NCBI RefSeq assembly: GCF_001310085.1
Contig: NZ_CP012643.1
Location: forward strand, 1,147,001-1,211,000
Source: Rufibacter tibetensis
Lineage (GTDB): Bacteria > Bacteroidota > Bacteroidia > Cytophagales > Hymenobacteraceae
Length of the DNA: 64,000 bases
Direction of reading: 5' to 3'
Made by a program: the position numbers and the translations under genes. Of the stretch, positions 18,676 to 33,600 are shown piece after piece (position 1 is the first letter of the stretch; each line of letters begins with the position of its first letter). The notes beneath the pieces were generated by a model. The model was not told the DNA's origin, made no database searches, and saw nothing but the letters and a program-made list of their open reading frames with translations.

Positions 18676-21600
18676 ATGAATAAAAACTTTACTCAAAAGT
18701 CAACCTTCTTCTTTGCCTTTTGCCTACTCTGGTTGTTACAGCTTGTGACAGTTCAGGGTTTGTTTGCGCAAAGTGCGCCCATCAAAGTAGACCTTACGGG
18801 CCAACCTAATGGTATTTACAACTCTCCATTATTAGATAGAAATGGAAGTGGTTGTGGAACGCAGGATAAAAATGAAAACTGTATCCAGTTTGAGATAACT
18901 CTTGACAGAAATGCAGGGGGGCTGGATTTCAGTATCATAGATGGCCCGGTTCCATCAGGCTCCATGTCCTACCAGATAAACTGCGGTACTCCTGTTCCTG
19001 TAGGGCAGCCGATCTGTGTATCTGGAACCGGTCCTCACATTCTCACTATTTGTATGCCGGGCGGAGCTAGAAACGCCTTTAGAGTAACTTCTATTGCGGC
19101 ATTTACCCCACAGGCAGACGTATCTGTTTCAGTAGGTTGTACTGCAAACTTGTCGGCACCTATTGCTTTCAACGAAGCATCTATCACTTGGCGTGACATT
19201 ACAGGAGGTGGCGCTTACAATAGATACCTTAGCGCTACTGCTGGTAGAAGTACCGTTATTGTAACACCAGACGACAATGCTCCTGCTTATGTAGATTATG
19301 AAGTTTGCGGTCAGTCTGTGGCCTCCCCCTGCTCTACATTGCCTTACTGCGATGTAGTGCGGGTATACTTCCATAAAAAGCCAACTGTCTCCATCGGTCC
19401 AAGCCCAGCAATCATTTGCCCTGGCTCTTCTGGAGTACCACTTACCGGAACCGTTACCGGGGGAGATGGTAATTTCCAATACATCTGGACGAACAGCGCA
19501 GGCAATGTAGTTTCCACTGCTGCCACCTATTTGGCTCCTACTGTTGGCACCTATGAACTGGAAGTACGAAATACAAACTACCCGTCTTGCCAGAAATTCT
19601 CTGCCTCTGTTACAGTGGTCACTAACTTAACGGCAAATGCCGGGCCTGATCAATTAGTTTGCTCTACTAGCCCGGTTTCTTTAGCAGGAACAGTCACAGC
19701 AGCTACTGGTGGAATTTGGAGTGGCGGAAACGGCTCTTTTTCTCCTAGTAACACTGCCCTCAATGCCGTGTATGTTCCTACTTCCGCTGAATTGCAAGCC
19801 GGATCAGTGAAGCTTACCCTAATATCAACAGGTAACGGTTCCTGCGATCCGGTGAGTGATGAGGTGCTTATTACCTTTTACAACATGGAAGTAAGCATTT
19901 CAGGCCCATCCATCATTTGCGCCGGCACCACCGCTAACCTAATTACCGCCTCCGTAACGGGCGCACAAGGAGCCCTCTCCTATGCCTGGAACACGGGCGA
20001 AACATCTGCCTCCATCTCAAACAAACCAGCAGGTACCTATACAGTCACAGTAACTGATGAAAAAGGCTGTTCCATAAGCAAATCGTTTACTGTTACAGAA
20101 GCAGCAGGTCCCTCTGATCTTGCTGTTACCCTGAGATCCACTACCTGCGGAGCCAGCAACGGGGAGCTTTCTATCACTGGAACTACAGGTGGCACCGCTC
20201 CCTATACTTATAGCTTAGATGGGGCCGCCTTCCAGACAGCCACTACCTATACTGGTTTGCTGCAAGGAACCCACACCTTAGCAGTAAAAGATGCGAATGG
20301 CTGCGTTTATACCAAAACAGTCACGTTACAAGACATTCCTGGCCCAACTGATTTCACTGCTTCCACCAAATCTTCTACCTGTGGCAACAGCAATGGAAGC
20401 ATTACGGTTACCGGGGTAACCAGCGGGACATCTTCTTATACTTATAGTGTTGATGGAGGCAACTTCCAGACTTCAGCTACCCTTTCTGGTTTAGCAGCCG
20501 GCACCCATGCTGTTACCGTGAAAGATGCTAACGGCTGTGTTTTCACAAAACAAGTCACAGTAGAAAACATCGCCGGGCCAACCGCCATGAAACTGGAAAT
20601 TTTCGCTACAAACTGCGAAGGGAAAAGCGGTTACTTCCGTATCCTTGAAGTTACGGGAGGCACTGGCCCTTACATGTACACGGATGGCCGCACCCCTTAC
20701 CAAGGCTTCAACACCTTCGGAGACTGGGAGGCAGGGACTTACACCGTTACTGTTAAAGACGCCAATGGTTGCACCTACTCGCAACCTGTCACCATACCTG
20801 GTGCCCCAGGTCCTAAAGGCTTTACTGAAACAGTGAAACCTTCGGTATGTGGAGCCCCAAATGGAGAGCTTACGATTGACGCTATTTCAGGTGGCACTGC
20901 TCCGTTTACCTATTCTATTGATGGAGGTGGCTTCCAGTCCTCTTCTACCTTTGCCTCTCTACTACCTGGCCCACACCAAGTAATTGTGAAAGATGCGCGC
21001 GAGTGTACCTTCACCAGAACCGTACAAGTGACCGATGTTGCCGCCCCAACAGATTTCGCTGCCACTTTCAAGCCTTCTACCTGCGGAGCCAGCAATGGAG
21101 AGATAGATGTTAATACCGTAACAGATGGCACTGCTCCATATACATATAGTATCAACGGAGGGGCATACCAGGCTTCAACTTCATTTACTGCCCTGGCTGC
21201 CGGCACCCACACTATTTCTATAAAGGATGCTAACGGCTGCCTTTATTCTAAAACAGTGACGCTCCAGGACAGACCAGGTCCTACAAACTTCACTGCGACC
21301 ACCACCTCTTCTACCTGTGGCAACCCGAACGGTGTCATCAACATCACAGGAACAACCAGCGGAACGTCACCTTTTACTTACAGCATCAACGGCGGTGCTT
21401 ATCAGACTTCCGCTACTTTCTCTGGTTTGGCTGCTGGCAACCACACCATCACAGTGAGAGACGCCAACGGCTGTACTTTCGCAAAAGCGATCACTTTAGA
21501 GAACGTTGCCGGGCCAACCGCCATGCAGCTGGAAATCTTTCCTACAAACTGCGAGGGGGAAAGTGGTTATTTCCGGATCGTTGGGGTAACGGGAGGCACC

Positions 21601-24600
21601 GCCCCCTATATGTACACCGATGGCCGCACTCCCTACCAAGAATTCAATACGTTCGGGGACTGGAAGGCTGGCACTTACACCGTTACGGTGCGGGACGCCA
21701 ATGGCTGTACCTACTCCCAGTCTGTCACCATCCCAGGCGAACCAGGCCCAAGTGGCTTTACCGAGACAGTGAAGCCTTCTATATGCGGAGCCCGCAACGG
21801 GGAGATTACGGTTGGTTCCATTTCAGGTGGAACAGCTCCGTTTACCTACTCCATTGATGGAGGTGGCTACCAATCCTCGGCCACCTTCGCTTCTGTGCTC
21901 GCCGGACCACACCAGGTGGTTGTGAGAGACGCGCGTGGGTGTACCTTCACCAAATCTGTGCAGGTCTCTGACATAGCCGGACCAACAGGATTCACCGCTC
22001 AAATCCAAACTACCAGCTGCGGCCGCAACAACGGAAGCATTGAAGTATCAGGTATCATTAGCGGCACTGCTCCTTACACTTACAGCAAGGACGGCACCAA
22101 CTTCCAGGCAAGTTCCAGTTTCTCTTCCTTGACTGCCGGCACCTACACCATCACGGTGAAAGACGCCAACGGCTGTACCTTCAGCAAGGCAGTAGAAGTA
22201 AGAGACATTGCCGGACCTACAAACTTAGCCCTGACCGCTGTCTCCTCCACCTGCGGTGCCAGCAACGGAAGCATCTCCGTGGGAACTGTCACCGGCGGTA
22301 CCGCACCTTTCACCTATAGCAAGGACGGCACAAACTTCCAAGCCTCCACTAGCTTCACTGGTCTTTCAGCTGGCACGCACACCATCACAGTGAGAGACGA
22401 CAATGGCTGCGTTTACACTAAGAGCATTGTAGTAAGTGATATTGCAGGACCATCTGACCTTGCGGCTACTGCAGTTTCTTCTACCTGCGGCAACCCGAAC
22501 GGAACCCTAACCGTGACCGGTGTGACTGGCGGCACCGCCTCCTACACCTACAGCAAGGATGGGGTGAACTTTCAGGCCTCGGCTAGCTTCACTGGCTTAG
22601 CGGCGGGCACCCACACCATCACCGTACGAGACGCTAACGGATGTACTTTCGCCAAAGCCTTTACGGTAAATAATATTGCAGGACCTACGGCGGTAACAGC
22701 TACCTCCCAGCCTGCCTCTTGCAACGACAATGACGGACGTTTGACAGTAGGCACTGTAACGGGCGGAACTGCTCCTTACACCTACTCTATCAACGGAACC
22801 ACTTTCCAGGAAGGTCTCACCTTTACCGCGCTTGCCTCGGGCACCTACACGGTAACTGCCAAGGATGCAAACGGGTGTTTGACCACCGTTTCTGTATCTG
22901 TTTCCAAGAACGTTCCTACTGCCTTTGCAAGCTCTACCACCTCTTCTACTTGCGGAAGCAGCAATGGAAGCATCACCATTGGAGCCATTACAGGCGGAAC
23001 AGCGCCTTACACCTATAGCAAAGACGGAGCTACCTTCCAGGCTAGCGCCACTTTCTCTGGTTTGTTAGCCGGAACCCACACCATCACGGTGAAGGATGTT
23101 AAGGGCTGTACTTTCGCCCGCCAAGTGACGTTGAGTGACGTAGCCGGACCAACCGGCTTGGTTGCGTCCATGCAATCTTCTTCCTGCGGAGCTAATAACG
23201 GAAGCATCTCTATAGGCTCCGTAACTGGCGGCACTGCCCCTTACACCTACAGCAGAGACGGGGTGAACTACCAAGCCTCTACTTCCTTCACAAACCTGCT
23301 GGCTGGCACCTACACCATCACCGCCAAAGACGCTAATGGATGCGTTGCCACAGAAACAGTGGTGGTGAGAGACGTGGCTGGCCCAAGCAACGTTGTTCTG
23401 ACCTCTACCTCCTCTACCTGCGGTAGCAGCAACGGGCAAATCTCTGTTGGCACCGTGACGGGAGGAACTGCCCCTTACACGTACAGCAAAGACGGCACTA
23501 CCTTCCAGGCTAGCTCCAGCTTCTCTTCTTTAACTGCCGGCACTTACACCATCACGGTGAGGGATGCAAATGGCTGTACCTTCTCAAAGGCGTTTGAAGT
23601 AAAAGACATTGCTGGACCTAGAGATCTGACCCTGATCGCCACCTCTTCCACCTGTGGAAGCAGCAACGGTTCCGTCTCAGTTGACGGGGTAACCGGAGGA
23701 ACGACACCTTATGCCTACAGTATCAATGGTGGTTCGTTCCAGGCCTCAGCCTCTTTTGCTGCCCTGGCAGCCGGTACCCACACCATCACCGTGCGAGACG
23801 CCAACGGATGTACCTTCGCCAAGACTGTAACCGTGAGCGACGTGGCCGGGCCTTCCAATCTGGCTGCCAGCACGGTTTCCTCTACCTGCGGAGCGAGCAA
23901 CGGAGCGTTGACCATCACTAACGTGACGGGCGGCACTTCCTCCTACACCTACAGCAAGGATGGGGTAACCTTCCAAACTTCGGCCACCTTTACCAACCTG
24001 TTAGCAGGTACCTACACCATCACGGTGAAAGATGCCAACGGCTGTACCTTCGCCAGGGCTTTCGCAGTGACCAACATCACCGGACCAACGGCAGTGGCAG
24101 CCACTTCCTCTCCTGCCTCTTGCAACGACAACGACGGAAGCATCACGGTGGGTAACGTGAGCGGCGGAACCGCCCCTTACACCTACTCCATCAACGGAAC
24201 CACGTTCCAGGCGGGCACAACCTTTACCGCGCTTGCCTCGGGCACCTACACGGTGACCGCCAAAGACGCGAACGGCTGTTTGACCACTGCCTCAGTGACC
24301 ATCCAAACCAACGTTCCTACCGCCTTTGTAAGCTCTACTAATTCTTCTACCTGCGGAAGCAGCAACGGAAGCATCACCATCGGAGCTATTACCGGAGGAA
24401 CCGCACCTTACACTTACAGCAAGGGTGGTGCCATCTTCCAGGCATCGGCCACCTTCTCAGGTTTAGCTGCGGGCACCCACACCATCACGGTGAAAGATGC
24501 AAATGGATGTACTTTTTCCCGCCAGGTAACTCTGAGTGACGTAGCCGGACCTACTGGTCTAATCGCCTCCACCCAGACCTCTTCCTGCGGTAATCCGAAC

Positions 24601-27600
24601 GGGTCCCTGACTGTCACTAGGGTGACCGGCGGCACTTCCCCTTACACCTACAGCAAGGACGGGGTGAACTTCCAAAACTCTACTTCCTTCCCTAACTTAC
24701 TTGCCGGAACCTACACCATCACCGCTAAAGACGCCAATGGATGTACTACCACGGAAACAGTAGCAATAAGAGATATAGAGGCTCCAAGCAACGTAGTGCT
24801 GAACCCAGTTTCCTCTACTTGCGGTAATAGCAACGGAAGCATCACGGTTGGAACTGTAACGGGCGGAACTGCTCCTTACACCTACAGCCTCAACGGTGGT
24901 TCGTTCCAGACCTCAACTACCTTTGCATCATTACGGGCAGCGCAATACACCATCATGGTGAAAGATGCCAATGGATGTACTTTCAGCAAGACTCTGGAAG
25001 TAGAAGACATGGCTGGGCCAGCTGACCTGACCCTGGCGACAACTGCTTCTACCTGCGGAAACAGCAACGGGTCAATATCAATCAATGGAGTTACCAACGG
25101 AACTGCACCTTACACCTACTCACTAGATGGGGCCGCATTCCAGAACGGTACTACGTTCACTAGAATTCTAGCTGGTGAGCACACCATCACGGTGAGAGAC
25201 GCCAACGGATGTACCTTCAGTAAGAAAGTTACCGTGAGCGATGTAGCCGGACCTTCCAACTTGGTGGCAACTGCAGTTTCCTCTACTTGCGGCGCGAGCA
25301 ACGGGACACTGACCATCACAGGCGTAACCGGGGGCACTGCGCCATACATGTATAGCGCAAACGGTGTGAACTTCCAGGCTTCAGCCACTTTCACAGCTCT
25401 TGCTGCTGGCAACCACACCATCACAGTGAAGGACGCCAACGGCTGTACCTTTGCTAAGGTTTTCGCAGTGGAAAACATTGCAGGACCTACTGCAACTACC
25501 GCCACTACTTCGCCGGCCAGCTGCGCTGACAATGATGGTAGCCTCACCGTTACAGGCGTAAGCGGCGGAACCGCCCCTTACACCTACTCCATCAACGGCA
25601 CTACTTTCCAGTCAGGCACTACCTTTACTGCACTTGCCTCTGGTACCTACACAGTGACCGCTAAGGATGCTAACGGCTGCTTGACCACTGTTTCAGTAGC
25701 AGTGTCTAAGAATGTTCCTACTGCCTTTGCCAGCTCCACAGTAGCCTCTACCTGCGGACGTAGCGACGGCGGATTAACCATTGGTCAGATTACCGGTGGA
25801 ACTGCTCCTTACACGTACAGCAGAGACGGGGTAACTTTCCAGGCCTCTGCCTCTTTTGCTAACCTGGCAGCCGGAACCTACACCATCACGGTGAAAGATG
25901 CTAATGGCTGTACCTTCAGCAGAGGAGTAGCAGTAAGCAACATCTCTGGTCCTGTTTTCGCTGCCACAGCTTCCACCACCACCTGCGGAGCCAACAACGG
26001 AAGCATTTCCGTAGGCACCGTAACGGGCGGAGTTGCTCCTTACACCTACAGCAAAGACGGAGTTACCTTCCAGGCCTCTACTACCTTCTCTGACTTGCTG
26101 GCCGGCACCTACACCATTGTGGTGAAAGATGCTAACGGCTGCTTGTCTTCAGAAACAGTAGTAGTAAATGATATAGCAGGTCCAGACAACGTTGTGCTGA
26201 CCTCTACTTCTTCTACCTGCGGAAGCAGCAACGGACAAATCACCATTGGGGAAGTAACTGGCGGAACTGCTCCATTTACCTACAGCCTCAACGGAGGTTC
26301 GTTCCAGTCTTCAGCTTCTTTCATGGCACTCCGGGCAGCGGAATACACCATCACGGTGAAAGACGCCAACGGCTGTACCTTCAGCAAAGAAGTGGAAGTA
26401 AAAGACATCGCCGGACCTAGCAATTTAACTCTCGCCTCTGTTTCTACTACCTGCGGAGCCAGCAACGGATCTGCCTCAGTTGACGGGGTGACTGGCGGAA
26501 CCGCTCCTTACACCTTCTCACTCAACGGAGCTGCCTTCCAAGCGTCTACCAGCTTCGCTGGCCTGGCAGCCGGCACGCACACCATCACGGTGAGAGACGC
26601 CAACGGCTGTACCTTCGTCAAGAGCGTTGTGGTGAATGATATTGCCGGGCCATCTAACCTAGCAGCATCTGCGGTTTCCTCTACCTGCGGAAGCAGCAAC
26701 GGAACCTTGACCATTACCGCCACTAACGGTGGCACGGCTCCTTATACTTACAGCAAAGATGGAGTAACCTTCCAGGCATCGGCTACCTTCACCGGCTTAA
26801 TGGCGGGCACCCACACCATCACGGTGAAAGATGCCAACGGCTGTACCTATGCCAAAGCCTTCGTGGTGAATAACATTGCAGGACCTACGGCAGTGGCAGC
26901 CAACACTGCCCCTGCCAGCTGTAACGACAATGATGGAAGTATCATGATAAATGGAGTAACTGGCGGAACTGCTCCGTACACCTACTCCATCAATGGAACC
27001 ACGTTCCAGGCGGAAGCTACCTTTACAGCCCTTGCCTCGGGTACCTACACGGTAACTGCCAAAGACGCGAACAGCTGCTTGGTTACTGCCTCAGTGACCA
27101 TCCAGACAAACGTTCCTACCGCCTTTGCCAGCTCTACTAATTCTTCTACCTGCGGAAGCAGTAACGGAAGCATCACCATCAGGACTATTACCGGCGGAAC
27201 CGCACCGTACACCTACAGCAAGGACGGGGTGACTTTCCAAACCTCAGCTACTCTTACAGGTTTAGCTGCTGGAACGCACACCATCACCGTGAAAGACGCG
27301 AAAGGCTGTACTTACGCTCGTCAGGTGATTTTAGGTGACGTGGCTGGTCCTACTGGTTTGATTGCTTCTCTGCAGTCTTCTACTTGTGGTGCGAACAATG
27401 GAGCTTTCACCATTACAACTGTATCAGGAGGCACCGCCCCTTACACCTACAGCAAGGATGGCACTTTTTTCCAAGCCTCAGCTAACTTCACCAACCTGCT
27501 AGCCGGAACCTACACCATCACCGTCAAAGACGCTAATGGATGTACTACCACAGAAACAGTAGTGTTAAGAGATATAGCAGGGCCAAGTAACCTGGCGCTG

Positions 27601-30600
27601 AACTCAGTTTCTTCTACCTGCGGAAGCAGCAATGGGCAAATCGTGGTTGCGAACGTAACCGGCGGAACTGCTCCATACACCTACAGCATCAACGGAACTA
27701 CTTTCCAAGCCTCTGCAACCTTCACTGCCCTGGCCTCCAACACTTACACCATTACGGTGAAAGATGCTAACGGCTGTATTTTCAGCAAAGCAGTAGAGGT
27801 AGACAACATCGCAGGACCAAGCAACCTGACATTGGCCACTACCTCCTCTACTTGCGGAAGCAGCAATGGCGCTGTTACGGTGAATGGTGTGATCGGCGGA
27901 ACTGCTCCTTACACGTACTCTATCAACGGATCTGCCTTCCAGAGCTCTACCACATTTGCCTCGGTATTAGCTGGAGAGCATACGGTAACGGTGAAAGACG
28001 CCAACGGCTGTACCTTCGCCGGAAAAGTGACGGTAGGTAACATTGCTGGGCCTTCCAACTTCCTGGCAACTACCAGATCCTCTACCTGCGCCGCCAGAAA
28101 CGGCGAACTGACGATCTCTGAGGTAACCAACGGAGTAGCTCCTTATACCTACAGCAGAGACGGCGTGAACTTCCAGGCTTCGGCTACCTTCACCGGCTTA
28201 TTAGCGGGCTCTTACACCATCCATGTGAAAGATGCTAATGGCTGTACTTTCAGCAAGGCCGTTTCGGTTTCTGACATTACCGGACCTAACGCGATAGCAG
28301 CTTCTTCCACTCCGGCCAGTTGCCTTGAGAATGACGGTAGCATTACAATAGCTGGAGTGACCGGTGGAACTGCTCCTTACACCTACTCTGTCAATGGAGG
28401 TGCTTTCAGCACGAACACTGTCTTCACAAGATTAGCTTCGGGTACTTACCGGGTAACTGCCCGCGATGCGAACGGATGCGAGACTGTTTCTTCAGTGATT
28501 ATCCAAAAGAACGTGCCAACTGCGTTTGCCAGCTCAACGGTAGCCTCTACCTGCGGCAACCCTAACGGAAGCATTACCATAGGAACAATCACTGGCGGTA
28601 CTGCACCGTACACCTACAGCAGAGACGGGGCTACCTTCCAGGCAAGCTCCACTTTCTCAGCGCTTGCGGCCGGCAACTACACCATCACGGTGAAAGATGC
28701 CAAGGGTTGTACCTTCGCAAGACCTGTAACTCTAAGCAACGCCAACGGACCATCTGATCTGGTGACATCCATGAAAGCCTCAACTTGCGGCGACAGCAAT
28801 GGTGAACTGACGATTAGTGGCGTAACTGGCGGAACTGCTCCTTATACCTACAGCAAAGACGGAACTACCTTCCAGTCTTCCGCAACCTTCACCGGTTTGA
28901 TTGCTGGTGCTTACACCTTCACGGTGAAAGACGCCAACGGCTGTGTGTACTCTGAAGAAGCTTCGCTGAGTGATGTATCGGGTCCTTCTTTCCTGGCAAC
29001 CTCAAGAGCATCTACCTGCGGCGATAGCAACGGACAAATTGCTGTAACAGGAGTTACGGGTGGGGTTGCTCCTTACACCTATAGTAAGGATGGCACAAAC
29101 TTCCAGGCAGCTGATTCCTTCACCGGATTGTTGGCAGGCAGATACACCATCACCATCAGAGACGCGAATGGCTGCCGTTACACCCGCACCGTGAACGTGG
29201 AGAACATCACTGGCCCAACTGGCCTGACGCTGGCTTCCACAACCTCTACCTGCGGAAGCAGCAATGGTTCTATCACTGTGAATGGCGCCACCGGAGGAAC
29301 TGCTCCGTATACCTTCTCGCTGGATGGATCTACCTTCCAAAGCGCGACTACTTTTGCCTCGGTTATGGCCGGCGAACACACCATTACGGTGAAAGACGCC
29401 AACGGCTGTACCTTCAGCAAGAAAGTAACGGTAGAGAACATTGCAGGACCAACAGACCTACTCGCTACCACCAGATCTTCTGTTTGCGGCGCCAGCAATG
29501 GAGCTTTGACCTTGAGCGGAGTAACTGGCGGAACGGCACCTTACACGTATAGCAAAGACGGAATCACGTTCCAAACTGCTGCTATCTTTGATGGCTTACT
29601 AGCAGGTCAGCACACTATTACGGTGAAAGACGCCAACGGCTGTTCCTTCAGCAAAGCCTTCACAGTGTCAGACGTGACCGGACCTACCGCGGTAGCGGCT
29701 ACTACGTCACCAGCTAGCTGTGAAAACAACGACGGAAACCTCACCATTTCTGGAGTGACCGGAGGAACTGCTCCTTACACGTACTCCATCAACGGAACCA
29801 GCTTCCAGACCGGAAACACCTTTACAGGACTTGCTACAGGCACCTACACAGTAACGGCCAAAGACACGAATGGCTGTGAGGTAACGGCTTCTGTGAAAGT
29901 AAACCAGAACGTTCCTACCTCTTTCACCAGCTCTACAATTGCTTCTACCTGCGGACGCAGCGACGGAGCGATCACTGTAGGTACTGTAGAAGGCGGAACA
30001 GCTCCGTACACGTACAGCAAAGACGGCGTGACCTTCCAGGCGAGCGCAACGTTCACAGACTTGGCAGCGGGTAACCACTCCATCACCGTGCGTGACGCGA
30101 AGGGTTGTACCTTCAGCGCAAGAGTGGCGGTAAGCAATGTTTCAGGACCTACCTTCACCACAGCGGCAGTTGCCAGCACCTGCGGAAGCACCAACGGAAG
30201 TATTTCTGTGAATGCGGTAACAGGCGGAGTTGCTCCTTACACCTACAGCAAGGACGGAGTAACCTTCCAAGCCTCTACTACCTTCCCTAACTTACTGGCC
30301 GGCACCTACACCATCTCGGTGAAAGATGCCAACGGCTGTCTGTCTTCGGAAACAGTGGAAGTAGAAGACAAAGCCGGACCAAGCGCCTTCGCTCTAACCT
30401 CGGTTTCTTCTACTTGTGGCAACAGCAACGGACGAATCACTGCTCGTGACATCATTGGCGGAACTGCTCCTTATTCTTTTAGCAAAGACGGTTCAACCTT
30501 CCAGGCGTCCTCTACTTTTGAGAACCTGGCAGCGGGTGCTTACACCATCACGGTAAAAGACGCCAATGGCTGTGTGCTAGCCAAAACAGTAAGAGTGGAC

Positions 30601-33600
30601 AACATTGCTGGTCCAAGTGACGTGGCTATGACAACCGTCTCTTCTACCTGTGGCGCCAGCAACGGACAAATCACGTTAACCGGAGTCACCAACGGAACCG
30701 CTCCATACGCCTTCTCACTTGACGGTGGCGCCTTCCAAACCACTACTACCTTCGGGTCTGTATTGGCTGGCGAGCACACGGTAGTAGTAAGAGATGTGAA
30801 TGGTTGTGTGTACAGTAAGAAAGTAACGGTAAGAGACATAGCAGGACCAACAAACTTGCTGGCTTCTACCAAAGCTTCTACCTGTGGCGCAAGCAACGGA
30901 GAGTTAACCGTAACGGGTGTAACGGGTGGCACTGAGCCATACACGTACAGCAAAGACGGCTTGAACTTCCAAGCATCTGCTTCCTTTACAACCCTGAAAG
31001 CTGGCTCGTACACCTTCACGGTGAAAGACGCCAATGGCTGTACGTTCACCAAAGCTTACACCGTTTCCGACCTTGCAGGTCCATCGGCAGTAACCGCAAG
31101 TGCTACTACTGCCAGCTGCAACGACAATGACGGAAGCATTACGGTAACGGGGGTAACTGGCGGAACGGCTCCGTACACCTACGCTCTAAATGGAAACGGA
31201 TATCAGGCGGGCAATACCTTCACTGCCCTGGCTTCTGGCACCTACACGGTGATCGCCAGGGACGCCAATGGCTGCGAGGTAACCACCAGCGTACGGGTAG
31301 AGACAGTGGTACCAACCAACTTCACACATTCCTTCACATCCTCTACCTGCGGAAGCAGCAACGGAGGAATCACCGTAGGAAACGTGACCGGCGGGTATGC
31401 TCCTTATACCTACTCCATTGATGGAACCACTTTCCAGAGTGCAGCTAGCTTTACCGGTTTAGCGGCTGGTTCTTACACCATCACCGTGAAAGACGCCAAA
31501 GGCTGTACCATTGTAGAGCAAGTACAAGTGACAGACATTGCCGGAGCCTCAGGCTTCACGGCTTCAGTAGATGCCACTACCTGCGGAGACAACAATGGGA
31601 AGATCACCATCTCTGATGTGATAGGCGGCACTGCTCCTTTCACCTACAGCGTAGATGGCACCAACTTCCAGGCTGCTACTACTTTCGCATCACTGGCACC
31701 GGGCACCTTCACCATCACCGTGAAAGACGCGAATGGTTGCACGTTCACCAAAGAAGCAGTTGTTTCTGGCTCCACCAGTCCAACTTCCTTCCAAGCGACG
31801 TTGCAATCTTCTACCTGCGGAGATGCGAACGGTACCATCACGGTAAGTGACATCACCGGCGGAGTTGCTCCTTACACCTACAGTATAGACGGTTCAACCT
31901 TCCAGGCATCGGCTACTTTAGCAGGTCTGCGGGCGGGACAATATACCATCACGGTGAAAGATGTCAACGGCTGCACCTTTGCTAAAACAGTGGAAGTAGA
32001 GAACATCCCGGGCCCGGGTAACTTTACGCTGGCTACCCTCTCTACTACCTGCGGAGAAAGCAACGGAACCATCACCCTCAGCAACATCACCGGCGGAACG
32101 GCTCCTTACAGCTTCTCACTGGACGGCACTAACTTCACTACGCCATCTACCGTGCTCTCTTCTTTCGCTTTTGAAAATGTAAAAGCAGGAGCTTACCAGA
32201 TAACAGTGAGAGATGCCAACGGATGTATCCTGGTGAAAGGAGTAAGTGTGGCAGACCAGCCTGGTGTTACGGCCATAGCCACCGCTACCAAACCTGCCAC
32301 TTGTGAGAGCAATGGAGCCATCACCATCACCGGCACAACCGGCGGTACCGCTCCTTACACGTACTCATTAGACGGCATCACCTATCAGGCTTCTAACGTC
32401 TTCTCAGCACTCGCTCCTCAGGAGTACAAAGTGTATGTGAAAGACGCAAATGCCTGCACTGCCTCGTTTACTGTGCAAATTGGTGAAAACAGGCTGAAAG
32501 GAGCTGAAGTAACAGCTACCGCCACCGATTGTGGCCTGAACAATGGTTCTATCTCAGTAAGTGGCGTGAATGGCGGTGTTGCTCCGTATGCTTACAGCAT
32601 CAACGGAACTACCTTCCAGGCTTCTACCCAGTTCACGAACCTGGCTCCTGGCACTTACACTGTCACTGTCCGTGACGCGGAAGGATGTACGATCACGAAA
32701 ACCCAGGAGGTAGAAAACAGTGGTGGATTAGAGTCTTTCGTCCTGACGAACACCGATGCCAGCTGCGGAAACAAAAACGGGCAGATCACCATTGGGCAGG
32801 TAACAGGAGGGCAAGGTCCTTACACCTACAGCATCAGGACCATGTTCCAAACTCCTTCAGAGAGTGGGACTATGTTCCAGACAGAGGCAGAGTTCACTAA
32901 TCTGGCCGAAGGGACCTACCAGGTGTCAGTTAAGGATGCGAAAGGATGTGTGCTGGAGAAAACTGCTACCATCGGCAGCAGCCCAGCTATCACCAACCTT
33001 GCCTTCTCTGTGAAGCCAGCAGGTTGCGGTCAGACCGCGGGGCAAGTAACGGTTGACGGGGTAACCGGGGGTACTGCTCCTTACACCTACTCGTTAGACG
33101 GTGCTGCATTTGTGAGCTCTACTTCCTTCTCTGGAATAGCTGCTGGAAACCACACGCTTTCTGTAAAAGACGCCAGAAACTGCACCTACCAGGTAACGGT
33201 AACCGTGAAGCAACTTGAAAGCTCTGTGACTCTTGTGAGAGATGTGCTTTGCGCCACTGACAGAAATGGTTCTATCACCATCAGCACCAAAGGAGGTGAC
33301 AGCCAGACAGAGTTCAGCATCAACAACGGGGCTACTTTCCAGAAAGACTCGGTGTTCAGCAACCTTGCTGCCGGCACTTACCAGGTGATCACCAGATTCT
33401 CTGCTACGTGTACCATCACCATTGGCAGAGTGGAAGTGAAAGCCCCTGCTCCTGTGCAGGTGACCGTTACGCCTCTGACTGAAACCAGTGCTGCCGTGAC
33501 GGCCATTAGCGGAGGTACCGCGCCTTACACCTACAAACTGGACAACGGGCAGTTTACTTCAGCCACTGAGTTCACAGACCTGAGTGAAGGCACGCATACC

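Noticed and set aside
20104-33210. Regularly spaced repeats resembling a CRISPR or satellite array
   Set aside because: The repeats are ~234 bp, diverged, and in frame throughout one 15-kb gene; they code for SprB-type protein repeats.
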